This document shows, in pieces, positions 48,197-57,575 of a DNA stretch of 64,000 bases. The position numbers were made by a program, and so were the translations under genes. The stretch is taken from the NCBI GenBank assembly GCA_964542895.1, contig CAZIWT010000002.1:9525-73524 (forward strand). The letters are read 5' to 3'. Below the pieces are notes generated by a model. That model saw only the letters and a program-made list of their open reading frames with translations. It was not told the origin of the DNA and did no database searches. Within the stretch, counting starts at the first letter, position 1. Each line of letters starts with the position of its first letter. The stretch comes from Zymogenus sp964542895. Its GTDB lineage: Bacteria; Desulfobacterota; Zymogenia; Zymogenales; Zymogenaceae.

Positions 48197-50650
48197 ATGT
48201 TTTTTAAAAACGATAAGGAAGATGGGATCTTTGAGATGGGTGACAATATACTTCCTCTTCTGCCGCTCAGGGATATCATTATCTTTCCCCACATGGTGGT
48301 TCCCCTCTTTGTGGGGAGGAAGAAATCGATCAACGCCCTGGAGACGGCAATGGCATCCGATAAAAGCATACTGTTATCCGCACAGCTGAATGCCAAGACG
48401 GACGACCCGACCCCGGATCAGATATATCGGATTGGAACCATCGGGTCGATCATCCAGCTGTTGAGGCTTCCGGACGGAACCGTTAAGGTCCTCGTTGAGG
48501 GTAAACAGCGGGCAAAGGTCAAGAACTATATCCCGAACGAAGATTTCTTCTTGGTCGACGTTGAGTATATAAAGGAGAACGACTTTGTAACCCCCGAAAT
48601 CGAGGCGCTGATCCGATCCATAAACAGCACGTTCGAGACGTACGCCAAGCTCAACAAGAAGATACCCCCCGAGATGATCATGAGCGTCGCCTCCATTACG
48701 GAACCCTCGAGGCTTGCCGACACCATCGTGACGCACCTAAACCTGAAGTTAGAGGAGAAGCAGCAGGTCCTCGATATAGAAGATCCATCCAAGAGGCTCG
48801 AAAAAGTATATTCCTATATGCAGAGCGAGATCGAGATACTGCAGATAGAGAGGCGCATCAAAAACCGGGTCAAGAAACAGATGGAGCGAACCCAGAAGGA
48901 GTACTATCTCAACGAGCAGATGAGGGCCATCCAGAAGGAGCTGGGGGAAAAGGACGAGTTCAAGGCGGAGGTCAAGGAGCTCGAAGACAAGATAAAGAAG
49001 AAGAAGCTGTCACCGGAGGCACTGGAGCGGGCCGACAAAGAGGTCAAGAAGCTCAAGATGATGTCTCCCATGAGCGCAGAGGCAACGGTGATCAGAAACT
49101 ACCTCGACTGGATACTGGCGCTCCCCTGGAACGAGTACACCGAGGACAAGCTCGATATAGACGAGGCGACGAGGATTCTGGACGAAGACCACTACGGACT
49201 GAAAAAACCGAAGGAGCGTATCCTCGAATACCTCGCGGTAAAACAGCTGAAGAAAGACATGAAGGGGCCGATCCTCTGTCTGGTGGGGCCTCCCGGGGTG
49301 GGAAAGACATCCCTCGGCAGGTCCATCGCAAGGGCCACCGGCAGAAACTTCGTGAGGCTCTCCCTCGGCGGCGTTCGCGACGAGGCGGAGATCAGGGGAC
49401 ACAGGCGCACCTACATCGGGGCCCTTCCCGGAAAGATCATCCAGTACCTGAAGAAATCGAAGTCGTCAAACCCTGTATACCTCATGGACGAGGTCGACAA
49501 GATGAGCACCGATTTTCGCGGGGACCCCTCGGCGGCGCTCCTCGAGGTGCTCGACCCGGAGCAGAACTTCACGTTCAACGACCACTACCTTGATCTCGAC
49601 TACGATCTCTCGAAGGTGATGTTCATCACGACGGCAAACGTCCTGTACAACATACCGAAACCTCTGCAGGACAGGATGGAGATCATTCAGATAGACAGCT
49701 ACACCGAGATAGAGAAGCTCCATATCGCCCAGCAGTTTCTGGTAAAGAAGCAGCGCGACGAGAACGGCCTCGACAAGAATAACATAGCATTCACCGACAA
49801 GGCCTTACTCGAGGTCATCAGGAAATACACCAGGGAGAGCGGAGTCAGGAACCTCGAGAGGGAGATCGGCTCCATATGCAGAAAGGTGGCGAAGGACGTC
49901 GTGAAATACGGAAGGGAGCATTCCATAAAGATAACTCCCACGAAGGTAAGGAAATACCTCGGCATCCCCCGCTACCGTTACGGGAAGGTCGAGGATGTGG
50001 ACCGCATCGGGATCGCCACCGGTATGGCATGGACCGAGGTCGGCGGAGAGCTCCTTACAATCGAGGTCACCGTGGTACCGGGCAAGGGAAAGCTTACCAT
50101 CACCGGTAAGCTGGGGGAGGTAATGCAGGAAAGCGCCCAGGCCGCCATGAGCTACATCAGGGGCAGGGCGGAGGAGCTGGGGCTCGACAGGGGCTTCTAC
50201 CAGAACGTCGATCTCCACGTCCACGTGCCGGAGGGCGCGATTCCCAAGGACGGGCCGTCCGCCGGAATCACCATCGCCACGGCCATCGCGTCTGCCCTCG
50301 CAAAGCTCAAGGTCAGAAGGGACATAGCCATGACCGGAGAGATCACCCTTAGGGGAAGGGTTCTTCCCATCGGCGGCCTCAAGGAGAAGCTCCTTGCGGC
50401 CAACAGGGGCGGCATAAAGGAGGTAATAATTCCACAGGACAACGAAAAGGACCTCGAGGATATCCCGGACAGGATCAAGAAATCACTGAAGATCACCATG
50501 GCGGACCACATGGACAGCGTAATCAGCAAGGCTCTGGCTATAGATAACCACGAGGAGTTCTTCAGAAAGAACAAGGAGGAGAAGGAGAGGGAATTTCTGA
50601 GGGAGCAGGAACGGCAGCCGACGGGGATCCAGCTGGAATCGACCCATTAG
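48197..50650 (+). CDS. lon: ATP-dependent protease Lon
   Basis: 817 aa, ATG with AAGGAG upstream. N-terminal substrate-binding LAN domain (LPLLPLRDIIIFPHMVVPLFVGR), coiled coil, AAA+ module with Walker A LVGPPGVGKTSLGRSIA, VYLMDEVDKM as Walker B, and the protease domain with catalytic Ser in PKDGPSAGI (near 687) and Lys in GGLKEKLLAANRGG (near 730). LonA type. Ends the tig-clpP-clpX-lon block; followed by a terminator. Confidence 0.98.
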   Translation: MFFKNDKEDGIFEMGDNILPLLPLRDIIIFPHMVVPLFVGRKKSINALETAMASDKSILLSAQLNAKTDDPTPDQIYRIGTIGSIIQLLRLPDGTVKVLVEGKQRAKVKNYIPNEDFFLVDVEYIKENDFVTPEIEALIRSINSTFETYAKLNKKIPPEMIMSVASITEPSRLADTIVTHLNLKLEEKQQVLDIEDPSKRLEKVYSYMQSEIEILQIERRIKNRVKKQMERTQKEYYLNEQMRAIQKELGEKDEFKAEVKELEDKIKKKKLSPEALERADKEVKKLKMMSPMSAEATVIRNYLDWILALPWNEYTEDKLDIDEATRILDEDHYGLKKPKERILEYLAVKQLKKDMKGPILCLVGPPGVGKTSLGRSIARATGRNFVRLSLGGVRDEAEIRGHRRTYIGALPGKIIQYLKKSKSSNPVYLMDEVDKMSTDFRGDPSAALLEVLDPEQNFTFNDHYLDLDYDLSKVMFITTANVLYNIPKPLQDRMEIIQIDSYTEIEKLHIAQQFLVKKQRDENGLDKNNIAFTDKALLEVIRKYTRESGVRNLEREIGSICRKVAKDVVKYGREHSIKITPTKVRKYLGIPRYRYGKVEDVDRIGIATGMAWTEVGGELLTIEVTVVPGKGKLTITGKLGEVMQESAQAAMSYIRGRAEELGLDRGFYQNVDLHVHVPEGAIPKDGPSAGITIATAIASALAKLKVRRDIAMTGEITLRGRVLPIGGLKEKLLAANRGGIKEVIIPQDNEKDLEDIPDRIKKSLKITMADHMDSVISKALAIDNHEEFFRKNKEEKEREFLREQERQPTGIQLESTH

Positions 50651-50793
50651 GGATCGAATTAAAGATGTGAATCGGTCAACGGCAAGGCAGGATACTTTGG
50701 ATGCCGCCATGCGTGGGAAATGTCAAGGCTTCCTGGGGTGGGATTCTCAATAGTAGACTCGGGGATAGAGAATTAAAGATAATATCAACGTTC

Positions 50794-50818
50794 AACGGGG
50801 GGGTGACCCCCCGTTTTA
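50794..50818 (+). terminator. Rho-independent terminator downstream of lon
   Basis: AACGGGGGG stem pairing with CCCCCCGTT around a GTGA-type loop, followed by a short T-run. About 145 bp after the lon stop. Confidence 0.75.
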
Positions 50819-50916
50819 CTTAATGGTCAACCAGGAGGGGGCAATATCGAAAGACGGCGAAAGAGGGGCAAAAGGGTATCGTGTTGGACAATCCACCGTC
50901 ACAAAAGCTTTTTGTC

Positions 50917-50950
50917 TTGACAAATCCCGGGGGAAGTGAAAAAATATAAA
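50917..50950 (+). promoter_or_regulatory. Possible tRNA-Val promoter
   Basis: TTGACA (50917-50922) and an AT-rich AATATAAA block (50943-50950). The spacing to TATAAA is 22 bp, longer than ideal, so the exact -10 is uncertain. Confidence 0.4.
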
Positions 50951-50972
50951 GTCTTTCAACAATAACACATTT

Positions 50973-51048
50973 GGGCGGATAGCTCAGTTGGGAGAGCACC
51001 GGCCTTACAAGCCGGGGGTCGCAGGTTCAAGCCCTGCTCCGCCTACCA
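50973..51048 (+). tRNA. tRNA-Val (anticodon TAC)
   Basis: 76 nt with encoded CCA. Acceptor GGGCGGA/TCCGCCT, anticodon arm CCGGC-CTTACAA-GCCGG giving TAC, T-arm AGGTTCAAGCCCT. Followed at once by a terminator. Confidence 0.95.
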
Positions 51049-51058
51049 ATGATTTCAA

Positions 51059-51090
51059 GGGGGCCGCGGATTTTCGCGACCCCCTTTTTT
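51059..51090 (+). terminator. Terminator of tRNA-Val
   Basis: GGGGG-C-CGCG stem pairing with CGCG-A-CCCCC around GATTTT, then six T. Ten bases after the tRNA end. Confidence 0.85.
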
Positions 51091-51384
51091 AGGCGTACTA
51101 TTTTAGGCGTAAAACAGCCTGTAAAAATTAGATTATCGCTTCCAGTAAGATTATACCTTCCCGTCTCCCCGCTGGTCTCCCCGATTACATTGCTCGATAG
51201 AATTAATACAGCGTCTATTCTAATAGTTTCAAAAGGTTGGTTTAAGCTTATAGCCTTGACAGAACGAAGGTGCTAAAAGTATAATAAACGTCAGGTAAAA
51301 TATTACTTCTTCGGACGGTCATATTAATCATGCAAACGTGCTAACTTGCAAACTTGTAATATCAAGTAAAGAGTAGAGAAAAAA

Positions 51385-51903
51385 ATGAACAAAAAGGAAA
51401 ACAAGATGAACATGCTGGTTCCAACAATAATAATGGGTGTGCTTGCCCTTATCCTCCTCGTTGTTGCGTACAAGAAGGGTCAGCATATGGAGGCATTATC
51501 GGGCGGGGCGATGATGTTCTTGGAGATTGTGCCCCTCTTGGTTTTCGCCTTCATTATCGCCGGGATAATCCGCGTGCTGTTGCCCCATGATTTAGTCGCC
51601 ACATGGGTGGGGGGGGAGTCAGGATTTAGGGGGATAGTGATCGGTACTCTGGCCGGGGCGATAACCCCCGGGGGACCTTACGTCAGTATGCCCATCGCCG
51701 CGGGCCTCCTCAGGGCCGGTGCCGGCATGGGGACGATGGTGGCTTTTCTCACCGCGTGGTCGATATGGGCGGTCGCGAGGCTTCCCCTCGAGGTGGGCAT
51801 AATGGGCTGGAAGTTCACCGGAGTCCGCATCGTCTGCTCGTTCTTCTTCCCGCCCCTCGCGGGATTTTTGGCGCAGATATTCTTTTCGGGTGTCAAACCG
51901 TAA
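51385..51903 (+). CDS. Half-size permease (ArsP/YraQ-type, DUF318)
   Basis: 172 aa, about half of the usual two-repeat permease of this family. Hydrophobic helices with the family-typical LEIVPLLVFAFIIAGIIRVLLP, VGGESGFRGIVIGTLAGAITPGGPYVSMPIAAGLLRAGAGMGTMVAFLTAW segment. The TPGGPY-type loop is the conserved transport motif. It would have to act as a homodimer. Immediately followed (27 bp) by a CDF-type transporter gene, so a metal or metalloid link is plausible, not shown. Confidence 0.75.
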   Translation: MNKKENKMNMLVPTIIMGVLALILLVVAYKKGQHMEALSGGAMMFLEIVPLLVFAFIIAGIIRVLLPHDLVATWVGGESGFRGIVIGTLAGAITPGGPYVSMPIAAGLLRAGAGMGTMVAFLTAWSIWAVARLPLEVGIMGWKFTGVRIVCSFFFPPLAGFLAQIFFSGVKP

Positions 51904-51930
51904 TATTTTTTTGGGGCGGAGATAAAAAAT

Positions 51931-53121
51931 ATGCTCAACTGGCTGAACCAAAAAATCGCGAGTGGCTTCATCAGGGATTTCAACGATACGGACAACAAAA
52001 GGGTCAGGATAAGATACGGCCTCGTATCCGGCTGGTTTTCCATCGCCGTGATATTTCTCCTATTCGTCGTGAAGATCGTCCTTGGGCTCATGGCGCACTC
52101 CGTATCGATAATCGCCACGGCCTTTCACCTCCTCTCCCACCTTGCAAACTCGATTATCCTTGTGGTGACCTTTTACGTGACAGCACGCCCCGCCACCGAG
52201 AAGAGCCCCTTTGGCCACGGGAGGATGGAGCATATAGCGCCCCTGATCATGGCGATCTTCCTCTTCGTCTCGGCGATCTATATCGGAGAGACATCGGTCC
52301 ATCAGGCCGTGGAGCCGCACGAGGTACACTACTTTAGGGCGCTTCCCTGGATACTCCTGGGCACGATGATAGTAAAGCTATTGCTGGCGCAGTTTGTCCG
52401 CTTCCTCGCCGATCGGGTAAGGTCGGAGGCTATTCACGCAAACGCCGTCCATCACGTGATCGAGGCGGTGATGACGTTTGGTGTGATTTTAGGCCTTATC
52501 ATCGGCCATTCGTATCATTTCCCGGCGATAGACGGCTACATAGGGATCGTGGTCTCGGCCTGGCTTTTGTACCTCGGCTACACCCACGCAAAACACTCGA
52601 TAGTGCCGATTCTGGGCAGGGCGCCGAGCAACGAGACATTGCGGAAGATTCGCGAGACCGCAAGAGGTGTGGAGGGGGTCTACGATGTCCACGAGACGAT
52701 CGTCCACGACTACGGGTCGATGTACATCATCTCGCTCCACGCGGAGATCCCGGAGAGATACGGCCCGGCCAAGATGCACGAGATAGCGGAGGTATGCGAG
52801 GGTAGGCTGAGAAAGACGTTCGGGGGGGAAAGTGTGTGTCATACCGATCCCCTTGTTGAAAAGACCCCCGAGACGGAGGCCCTCGAGAAGAAATTCGCCC
52901 GGATCGCCTCCGACTTCCCGGGGCTCAAGAGCTACCATCGATTCCGCGTGATCAGCGAGTCCCCGAAGAGGACGATAATCGCGGCGGACATAAACCTCGA
53001 CGACAGGGTCCCGGAGTCCGATTACGCGGATGTCGCCAAAAACCTGGAGAGGAAGGTCATGGAGAAGATACCGAACGTCGCCTACTGCGCTTTTTATATT
53101 ACTCCCAAGTTCGCCTATTAA
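51931..53121 (+). CDS. Cation diffusion facilitator (CDF) family transporter with altered metal site
   Basis: 396 aa. Six helices in the CDF order followed by a cytoplasmic ferredoxin-like domain (VEGVYDVHETIVHDYGSMYIISLHAEIPE), then a second similar unit at the C-terminus. Family landmarks such as SPFGHGRMEHIAPL are clear. The helix-2 site, normally D-x-x-H-x-x-x-D or D-x-x-x-D, reads TAFHLLSH, and helix 5, normally DAxHHxxDA, reads NAVHHVIEA: the Asp ligands are replaced by Thr/His and Asn/Glu. The protein may carry another metal or use a different coupling. Cotranscribed with the half-size permease. Confidence 0.85.
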   Translation: MLNWLNQKIASGFIRDFNDTDNKRVRIRYGLVSGWFSIAVIFLLFVVKIVLGLMAHSVSIIATAFHLLSHLANSIILVVTFYVTARPATEKSPFGHGRMEHIAPLIMAIFLFVSAIYIGETSVHQAVEPHEVHYFRALPWILLGTMIVKLLLAQFVRFLADRVRSEAIHANAVHHVIEAVMTFGVILGLIIGHSYHFPAIDGYIGIVVSAWLLYLGYTHAKHSIVPILGRAPSNETLRKIRETARGVEGVYDVHETIVHDYGSMYIISLHAEIPERYGPAKMHEIAEVCEGRLRKTFGGESVCHTDPLVEKTPETEALEKKFARIASDFPGLKSYHRFRVISESPKRTIIAADINLDDRVPESDYADVAKNLERKVMEKIPNVAYCAFYITPKFAY

Positions 53122-53305
53122 TATTAGAAATTCTTGTCTTGAGGCTTCCCGCATTTTCGCCTCTTGGGCAAGGTTTTTGTATCCCGTCTTGACGGTGTGG
53201 GCTTCGCCCCAATATTGTTTTAATTGTAACCGCCGGCTCTAACATCCTTTTCATCTTCCGCCGCTCGGCTACAAGACCTCGTCGAATCCTATAAATATTC
53301 TTGTG

Positions 53306-53334
53306 TTGACATACCCTCTGTAATTGTGTTTAAT
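53306..53334 (+). promoter_or_regulatory. Promoter of the acyl-CoA dehydrogenase gene
   Basis: TTGACA (53306-53311), 17-bp spacer, TTTAAT (53329-53334). It overlaps an upstream in-frame GTG, which supports the downstream ATG at 53380 as the true start. Confidence 0.7.
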
Positions 53335-53379
53335 CTCCTTAAACATCATTTTTTTGGATTCTTTTGCGGAGATGCCGAC

Positions 53380-54624
53380 ATGTATAGAGATGCCATCTTA
53401 AAGGAGCTTTACAGGGAGGAGGACGTAATCCTCATCGAAATGGCGAGGGATTTCACCGAGGACGTGATCATGCCCGTGAGGCAGAAGATAGACGAAGACA
53501 GGGATCACGTGATTGTCCACGGGATCTTGGAGGGGCTCACCAACCTCGGTTTTATGAGGGCGATCTGGCCCGAGGATATCGGCGGGAGCGACATGAGCTC
53601 CGCCCTTACCTTCTCGGCGGCCTTGGAGGAGATAGCCCGGGGCGACGCGGGCATCGCCGTGAGCCTCGGGGTCAGCCTCGGATGGCTATTCCTGCCCGCC
53701 GTTGAGGTGAAAAACGAGGCGATCATCAACGACTTCGGAAAAAAGTGCTGCGAAGACGAGCTCGTTCTCGGCTGCTTCAGCATGACGGAGGCTGGAGGCC
53801 CCAGGGGAGGCGGGGGCTGTGACATCGAAAACGTGAACTTCCACGGGAAAAAGATAGGAACCAAGGCGGCCCTCGACGGCGACCACTGGGTATTAAACGG
53901 CGAGAAGATGTGGGCCTCGAACTCCGGCATAGCCGACCTCTACCTCGTGACGGCGAACACCGACCCGTCCCTCGGCGATGAGGGGATAGCCCTGATCTAC
54001 GTCCCCGCCGACGCCGAGGGCCTCACGTTCGGGAAGTTCGAGAACAAGGCGGGCCTCCAGGCGGACAGGAACTGTCCCATGTTTCTGGACGGCGTCATGG
54101 TGCCGAAACAATATCGTCTCGCCGGGCCGGGGAGGGACGCCGAGTATCTCCACCAGAACCTGACCATCGGCAGGATCGGGAGCGCCGCCATGAGCGTGGG
54201 ATGCGCCCAGGGGGCGTTCGAGGCAGTCCTCGAATTCACCAAGGAGAGGGTAGTGGGCCTCTCCGGAAAGCCGATCAGGCAGCACTCCATCGCCGCCGGC
54301 ATGATAGCGGACATGGCCATAGGGATAGAGACCGCAAGATCTGCCTACGTAACCGCCTCCTACAAGTACGACCGCCCCGAGGAATACGGCCCCCGCCATT
54401 CGGCGGCCCAGCTGAGCCGGGCGTCTTTGGCGAAGGTCTACGCGGCGGAGGTCGCCGTAAGCGTAACCAATAAAGCGATGGAGCTCATGGGCTCCTACGG
54501 CTACGTCAGGGAGTACGACGTGGAGAAGTACTGGAGGGACTGCAAGATAATACAGCTGTGGGAGGGGGGAGCCCAGCTGGGAAGGTTTGATATATGCCGG
54601 GGCTACTACGATCTCGATCTTTAA
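53380..54624 (+). CDS. Acyl-CoA dehydrogenase
   Basis: 414 aa from the ATG with GGAG 8 nt upstream. FAD enzyme oxidising an acyl-CoA to the 2-enoyl-CoA. Features: N-terminal helical domain, ALEEIARGDAGIAVSLGVS, the FSMTEAGGPRGGGGCD segment at the flavin/acyl pocket (family: MTEP-GSD), LNGEKMWASNSGIADLYLV, and the C-terminal IQLWEGGAQLGRFDICRG with the catalytic-base-type Glu of the QxxEG motif. The Gly-rich GGPRGGGG loop is longer than usual. A possible SCP2-domain partner follows 36 bp later. Substrate chain not predictable. ETF genes are not nearby. Confidence 0.92.
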   Translation: MYRDAILKELYREEDVILIEMARDFTEDVIMPVRQKIDEDRDHVIVHGILEGLTNLGFMRAIWPEDIGGSDMSSALTFSAALEEIARGDAGIAVSLGVSLGWLFLPAVEVKNEAIINDFGKKCCEDELVLGCFSMTEAGGPRGGGGCDIENVNFHGKKIGTKAALDGDHWVLNGEKMWASNSGIADLYLVTANTDPSLGDEGIALIYVPADAEGLTFGKFENKAGLQADRNCPMFLDGVMVPKQYRLAGPGRDAEYLHQNLTIGRIGSAAMSVGCAQGAFEAVLEFTKERVVGLSGKPIRQHSIAAGMIADMAIGIETARSAYVTASYKYDRPEEYGPRHSAAQLSRASLAKVYAAEVAVSVTNKAMELMGSYGYVREYDVEKYWRDCKIIQLWEGGAQLGRFDICRGYYDLDL

Positions 54625-54660
54625 CGACGTGAACTTAGAACCGGAAAGCGTCCGGGCTTT

Positions 54661-55140
54661 ATGAAAGAAGGGGTTTTAGAAAAACAATTAATCGAGGAGG
54701 ATATTTTGCCTTACTTTAAAGACGCCGGGGAATGCGAGGAGATACTCGGGGGATTTTTCAAGGCGGTGTTTGAAAAATACGGTGAGGGTGACGCGCTGGC
54801 TGTAAAGATAATCGATGCCTTAAAGGAGAGGGAGCTCGTGATCAAGTTTGTCTGGAGCGAGCCGGACGTGACCGTTACCTTAAGCTCCAGGGAAGATAAG
54901 TTCGGTGTGTTTCTAAACGACGACTCCATCGAGCCGGTCGCCACATTCTCCCTGACCGCCGATGACGCCCATCAATTCTGGCACGGGAAGATCAAACTCG
55001 TTAAGGCGCTGGCCACAAAACAGATAGTCGCCAAGGGGCCTATCCCGAAGATACTGAAGCTCTTGCCGATAATAGAGCCGTTGTACGAGGAGTACCCGAA
55101 GTACCTTGAGAGTATCGGAAGGAGAGACATGGTGCTGTAA
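54661..55140 (+). CDS. SCP2 (sterol carrier)-like domain protein
   Basis: 159 aa single-domain protein. Pattern LVIKFVWSEPDVTVTLSSREDKFGVFLNDDSIEPVATFSLTADDAHQFWHGKIKLVKALATKQIVAKGPIPKILKLLPIIEPLYEEYPKYL fits the SCP2 alpha/beta lipid-binding fold: an acidic/aromatic edge, the ADDAHQFWHGK turn, the ATKQIVAKGPIPKILKL helix. Binds hydrophobic ligands such as acyl chains. Same transcript as the acyl-CoA dehydrogenase, so an acyl-CoA-handling partner is likely. Confidence 0.8.
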   Translation: MKEGVLEKQLIEEDILPYFKDAGECEEILGGFFKAVFEKYGEGDALAVKIIDALKERELVIKFVWSEPDVTVTLSSREDKFGVFLNDDSIEPVATFSLTADDAHQFWHGKIKLVKALATKQIVAKGPIPKILKLLPIIEPLYEEYPKYLESIGRRDMVL

Positions 55141-55445
55141 CTGCTTTGAAGAAGCGGTAAATCTGTTCCTTATGATACTTCACACCCTGAAATCCCTTTG
55201 GATGTCTTTTTCTCTCTAATGAAGGGACGGTTTTGCTAAAATCTCCCGTAACGTTGGTTTCAGCGATTGCGACGCCCCGCCCCGTGTCTGTCCGCTCCTC
55301 CTCCCCTCAGAATATCCCTTGCCAGAGTGCCTATTTCCTACTATAATCAATAAAATGGATCTGTATCTGTTTTAGAGGGGCTCCGGCTTGAATTAAACGT
55401 CCGAAAAATATAGATTATAGGCGATTAAAGACGATTAAAGTGTAA
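55141..55445. other. 305-bp intergenic region upstream of rarA
   Basis: A C-rich stretch near 55270-55312 and a duplicated GGCGATTAAAGACGATTAAAG just before rarA. No frame, RNA or clear promoter supported. Confidence 0.4.
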
Positions 55446-56807
55446 ATGGACATCTTCGAGCACAAGGCGGAAAAAGAGAGGCGAAGGTCGGCCCCGCTGG
55501 CGGACAGGATGAGGCCGAGGGACCTCGGCGAGTTCGTCGGACAGGAGGAGATCCTTGGGGAGGGAAAGCTCCTCAGGAGGTCCATCGAGGCGGACGAGCT
55601 GGCATCGATGATCTTCTGGGGGCCGCCCGGGACCGGAAAGACCACGATTGCCCGGATCATCGCCGAAAAGACGGAGGCGAGGTTCGTATCCTTCTCCGCC
55701 GTGACCTCCGGGATAAAGGACGTAAAGGAGGTGGTGGCCGGGGCGAAGGAGGACAGGAAGTACTCGGGTTTGAGGACGATCCTCTTCGTCGACGAGATCC
55801 ACCGCTTCAACAAGGCGCAGCAGGACGTCTTTTTACCTTTCGTCGAGGACGGGACGATCATCCTGATCGGCGCCACCACCGAGAATCCCTCCTTCGAGGT
55901 AAACTCGGCGCTCCTCTCCCGCTGCCGCGTCTACGTCTTCTCCGCCCTTAAATTCGAAGAGATGAGATCGATCGTCGAGGCGGCGATCCGAGACACCGAG
56001 AGGGGCCTGGGGGATCTGCCGATAGTCATTGACGATGAGGCTATCGATCATCTCGCCTCCCAGTCCCACGGGGACGCCAGGATCGCGCTCTCAGGATTAG
56101 AGATCGCGGTCAAGAACACACAGCCCGAAAAGGACGGCAAGATCACGGTATCCCTCTTAACCGTCGAGGAGGCGATGCAGAAGCGGGCGCTGATGTACGA
56201 CAAGGGGGGCGAAGAGCACTACAATATCATCTCGGCGCTCCACAAGTCGGTCAGGGACTCCGACCCGGACGCCGCCCTCTACTGGCTCGTGAGGATGCTG
56301 GAGGGTGGGGAGGAGCCCCTTTACATCGCGAGAAGGCTAATAAGGATGGCGGTGGAGGACATCGGGATCGCCGACCCGAGGGCCCTATCCGTTACAGTCG
56401 CCGCGAAGGAGACCTACCACTTCCTCGGGACGCCGGAGGGGGAGCTGGCCCTGGCGGAGGCGGTCATATACCTCGCCACCGCCCCCAAGAGCAACGCCGT
56501 CTACAGCGCCTTCAGCCGCGCAAGACAGGACGTCAAGAAATACGGCGCCCTGCCGGTGCCGCTGGGAATAAGAAACGCCCCCACCCGCCTGATGAAGGAG
56601 ATAGGCTACGGCAAGGGATACAAGTACGCCCACGACTTTAAGGACGCCCGGGTCGACCAAAAGCGCCTCCCGGACGAGCTTGACGGCAGGGAGTATTATC
56701 AACCGACGGATCGGGGCTACGAGGCGAGGGTGAAGGAGTGGCTGGATGAGTTCAGGAAGAAGGTCGAGGCGGCAAAAGGAAAAAAAGGATCGAAAGTAAA
56801 AAAATAG
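55446..56807 (+). CDS. rarA: Replication-associated recombination protein A (MgsA/WRNIP1 family)
   Basis: 453 aa AAA+ ATPase acting at stalled replication forks. PLADRMRPRDLGEFVGQEEILG start, Walker A WGPPGTGKTTIARIIA near residue 57, LFVDEIHRFNKAQQDVFLPFVEDGTIILIGATTENPSFEVN (Walker B and sensor 1), SRCRVYVF, sensor-2-type segment and the RarA C-terminal domain (RALMYDKGGEEHYNIISALHKSVRDSDPDAALYWL; APKSNAVYSAF; PVPLGIRNAPTRLMKEIGYG). Full length. Confidence 0.96.
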   Translation: MDIFEHKAEKERRRSAPLADRMRPRDLGEFVGQEEILGEGKLLRRSIEADELASMIFWGPPGTGKTTIARIIAEKTEARFVSFSAVTSGIKDVKEVVAGAKEDRKYSGLRTILFVDEIHRFNKAQQDVFLPFVEDGTIILIGATTENPSFEVNSALLSRCRVYVFSALKFEEMRSIVEAAIRDTERGLGDLPIVIDDEAIDHLASQSHGDARIALSGLEIAVKNTQPEKDGKITVSLLTVEEAMQKRALMYDKGGEEHYNIISALHKSVRDSDPDAALYWLVRMLEGGEEPLYIARRLIRMAVEDIGIADPRALSVTVAAKETYHFLGTPEGELALAEAVIYLATAPKSNAVYSAFSRARQDVKKYGALPVPLGIRNAPTRLMKEIGYGKGYKYAHDFKDARVDQKRLPDELDGREYYQPTDRGYEARVKEWLDEFRKKVEAAKGKKGSKVKK

Positions 56808-56826
56808 TTTGTTTCAAGACAAATTT

Positions 56827-56855
56827 TTGACTAATAGGGTGTGGAAAAATTTAAT
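56827..56855 (+). promoter_or_regulatory. Promoter upstream of the 201-aa envelope protein gene
   Basis: TTGACT (56827-56832), 17-bp spacer, TTTAAT (56850-56855), 31 bp before the ATG. The ribosome site AGGAG follows. Confidence 0.55.
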
Positions 56856-56886
56856 TTCAATGAATTAAAAAAGACAGGAGAAAACG

Positions 56887-57492
56887 ATGAAAACAAGAAG
56901 ATACGCCGTAGCGGCTCTTGCGCTGATTTTTGCGATAACGCTCTTTAACCTCACATTCGCAGCTCCCCTTACCCCGCAGGACAAGGACCAGGTCAAGTGG
57001 GTGATCGGCTCTTTTGCGGCCAACGTCAACAACGGGAACGTCCCGGAGACGGTAAAGCTGTTCTCCCCCAACATGGATTCCTCAAGAAAGCAGGCAATAA
57101 CGGAAGAGCTCTACAGCAGGGCCGCTTCCGGCGGATTGAGGCTCGAATACTTTGCCGACCTGTCCGACTCCTCGGTGGAGGAGATAACCCCGGGTGTCCT
57201 CTATAAGGTGACCGGAAGGTTCAAGGCGGAGGGCCCCAACTGGAACGTCTCGGGGTTGAAGGCCACCTTCACCGTCGAGAGGGTCAACGGATATTTCTAC
57301 ATCAACGACACCGACATCTTCGAGAAGATGGGCCTCAAGGGCGTGGGGAAAATATTCGGTTGGATCGGAGGAATAATGTTGGTTATATTTCTCCTCTTCG
57401 TGGTTTTTGTCGTCGTGATAGTCGTCCTGATCGTGAGGAGCCAGAAGAAGAAAAAGCTGGTAGGCACGGGCGGCGGGCCGTCCACCATATAG
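56887..57492 (+). CDS. Hypothetical exported protein with C-terminal membrane anchor
   Basis: 201 aa. Signal peptide (about 1-26, ending TFAAP), a small folded domain of about 115 residues with an NTF2/cystatin-like pattern of helix plus long strands (QVKWVIGSFAANVNNGNVPETVKLFSP ... YKVTGRFKAEGPNWNVSGLKATFTVERVNGYFYINDTD), then one C-terminal transmembrane helix rich in Val and Ile and a basic tail. The domain would face the periplasm. No family confirmed. Transcribed with the 389-aa gene 84 bp downstream. Confidence 0.7.
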   Translation: MKTRRYAVAALALIFAITLFNLTFAAPLTPQDKDQVKWVIGSFAANVNNGNVPETVKLFSPNMDSSRKQAITEELYSRAASGGLRLEYFADLSDSSVEEITPGVLYKVTGRFKAEGPNWNVSGLKATFTVERVNGYFYINDTDIFEKMGLKGVGKIFGWIGGIMLVIFLLFVVFVVVIVVLIVRSQKKKKLVGTGGGPSTI

Positions 57493-57575
57493 CTGAATTG
57501 CTCGATGATTCCGCTTCAAACCCTTTCGTTAAGGGCGGACAGATCGGTCCGTCGATAAGGTATGGAGGTGTGTAA

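Noticed and set aside
53326..53379. Upstream GTG start for the acyl-CoA dehydrogenase
   Set aside because: It overlaps the -10 region of a good promoter, and the added residues are not family-like; the ATG at 53380 has a ribosome site.
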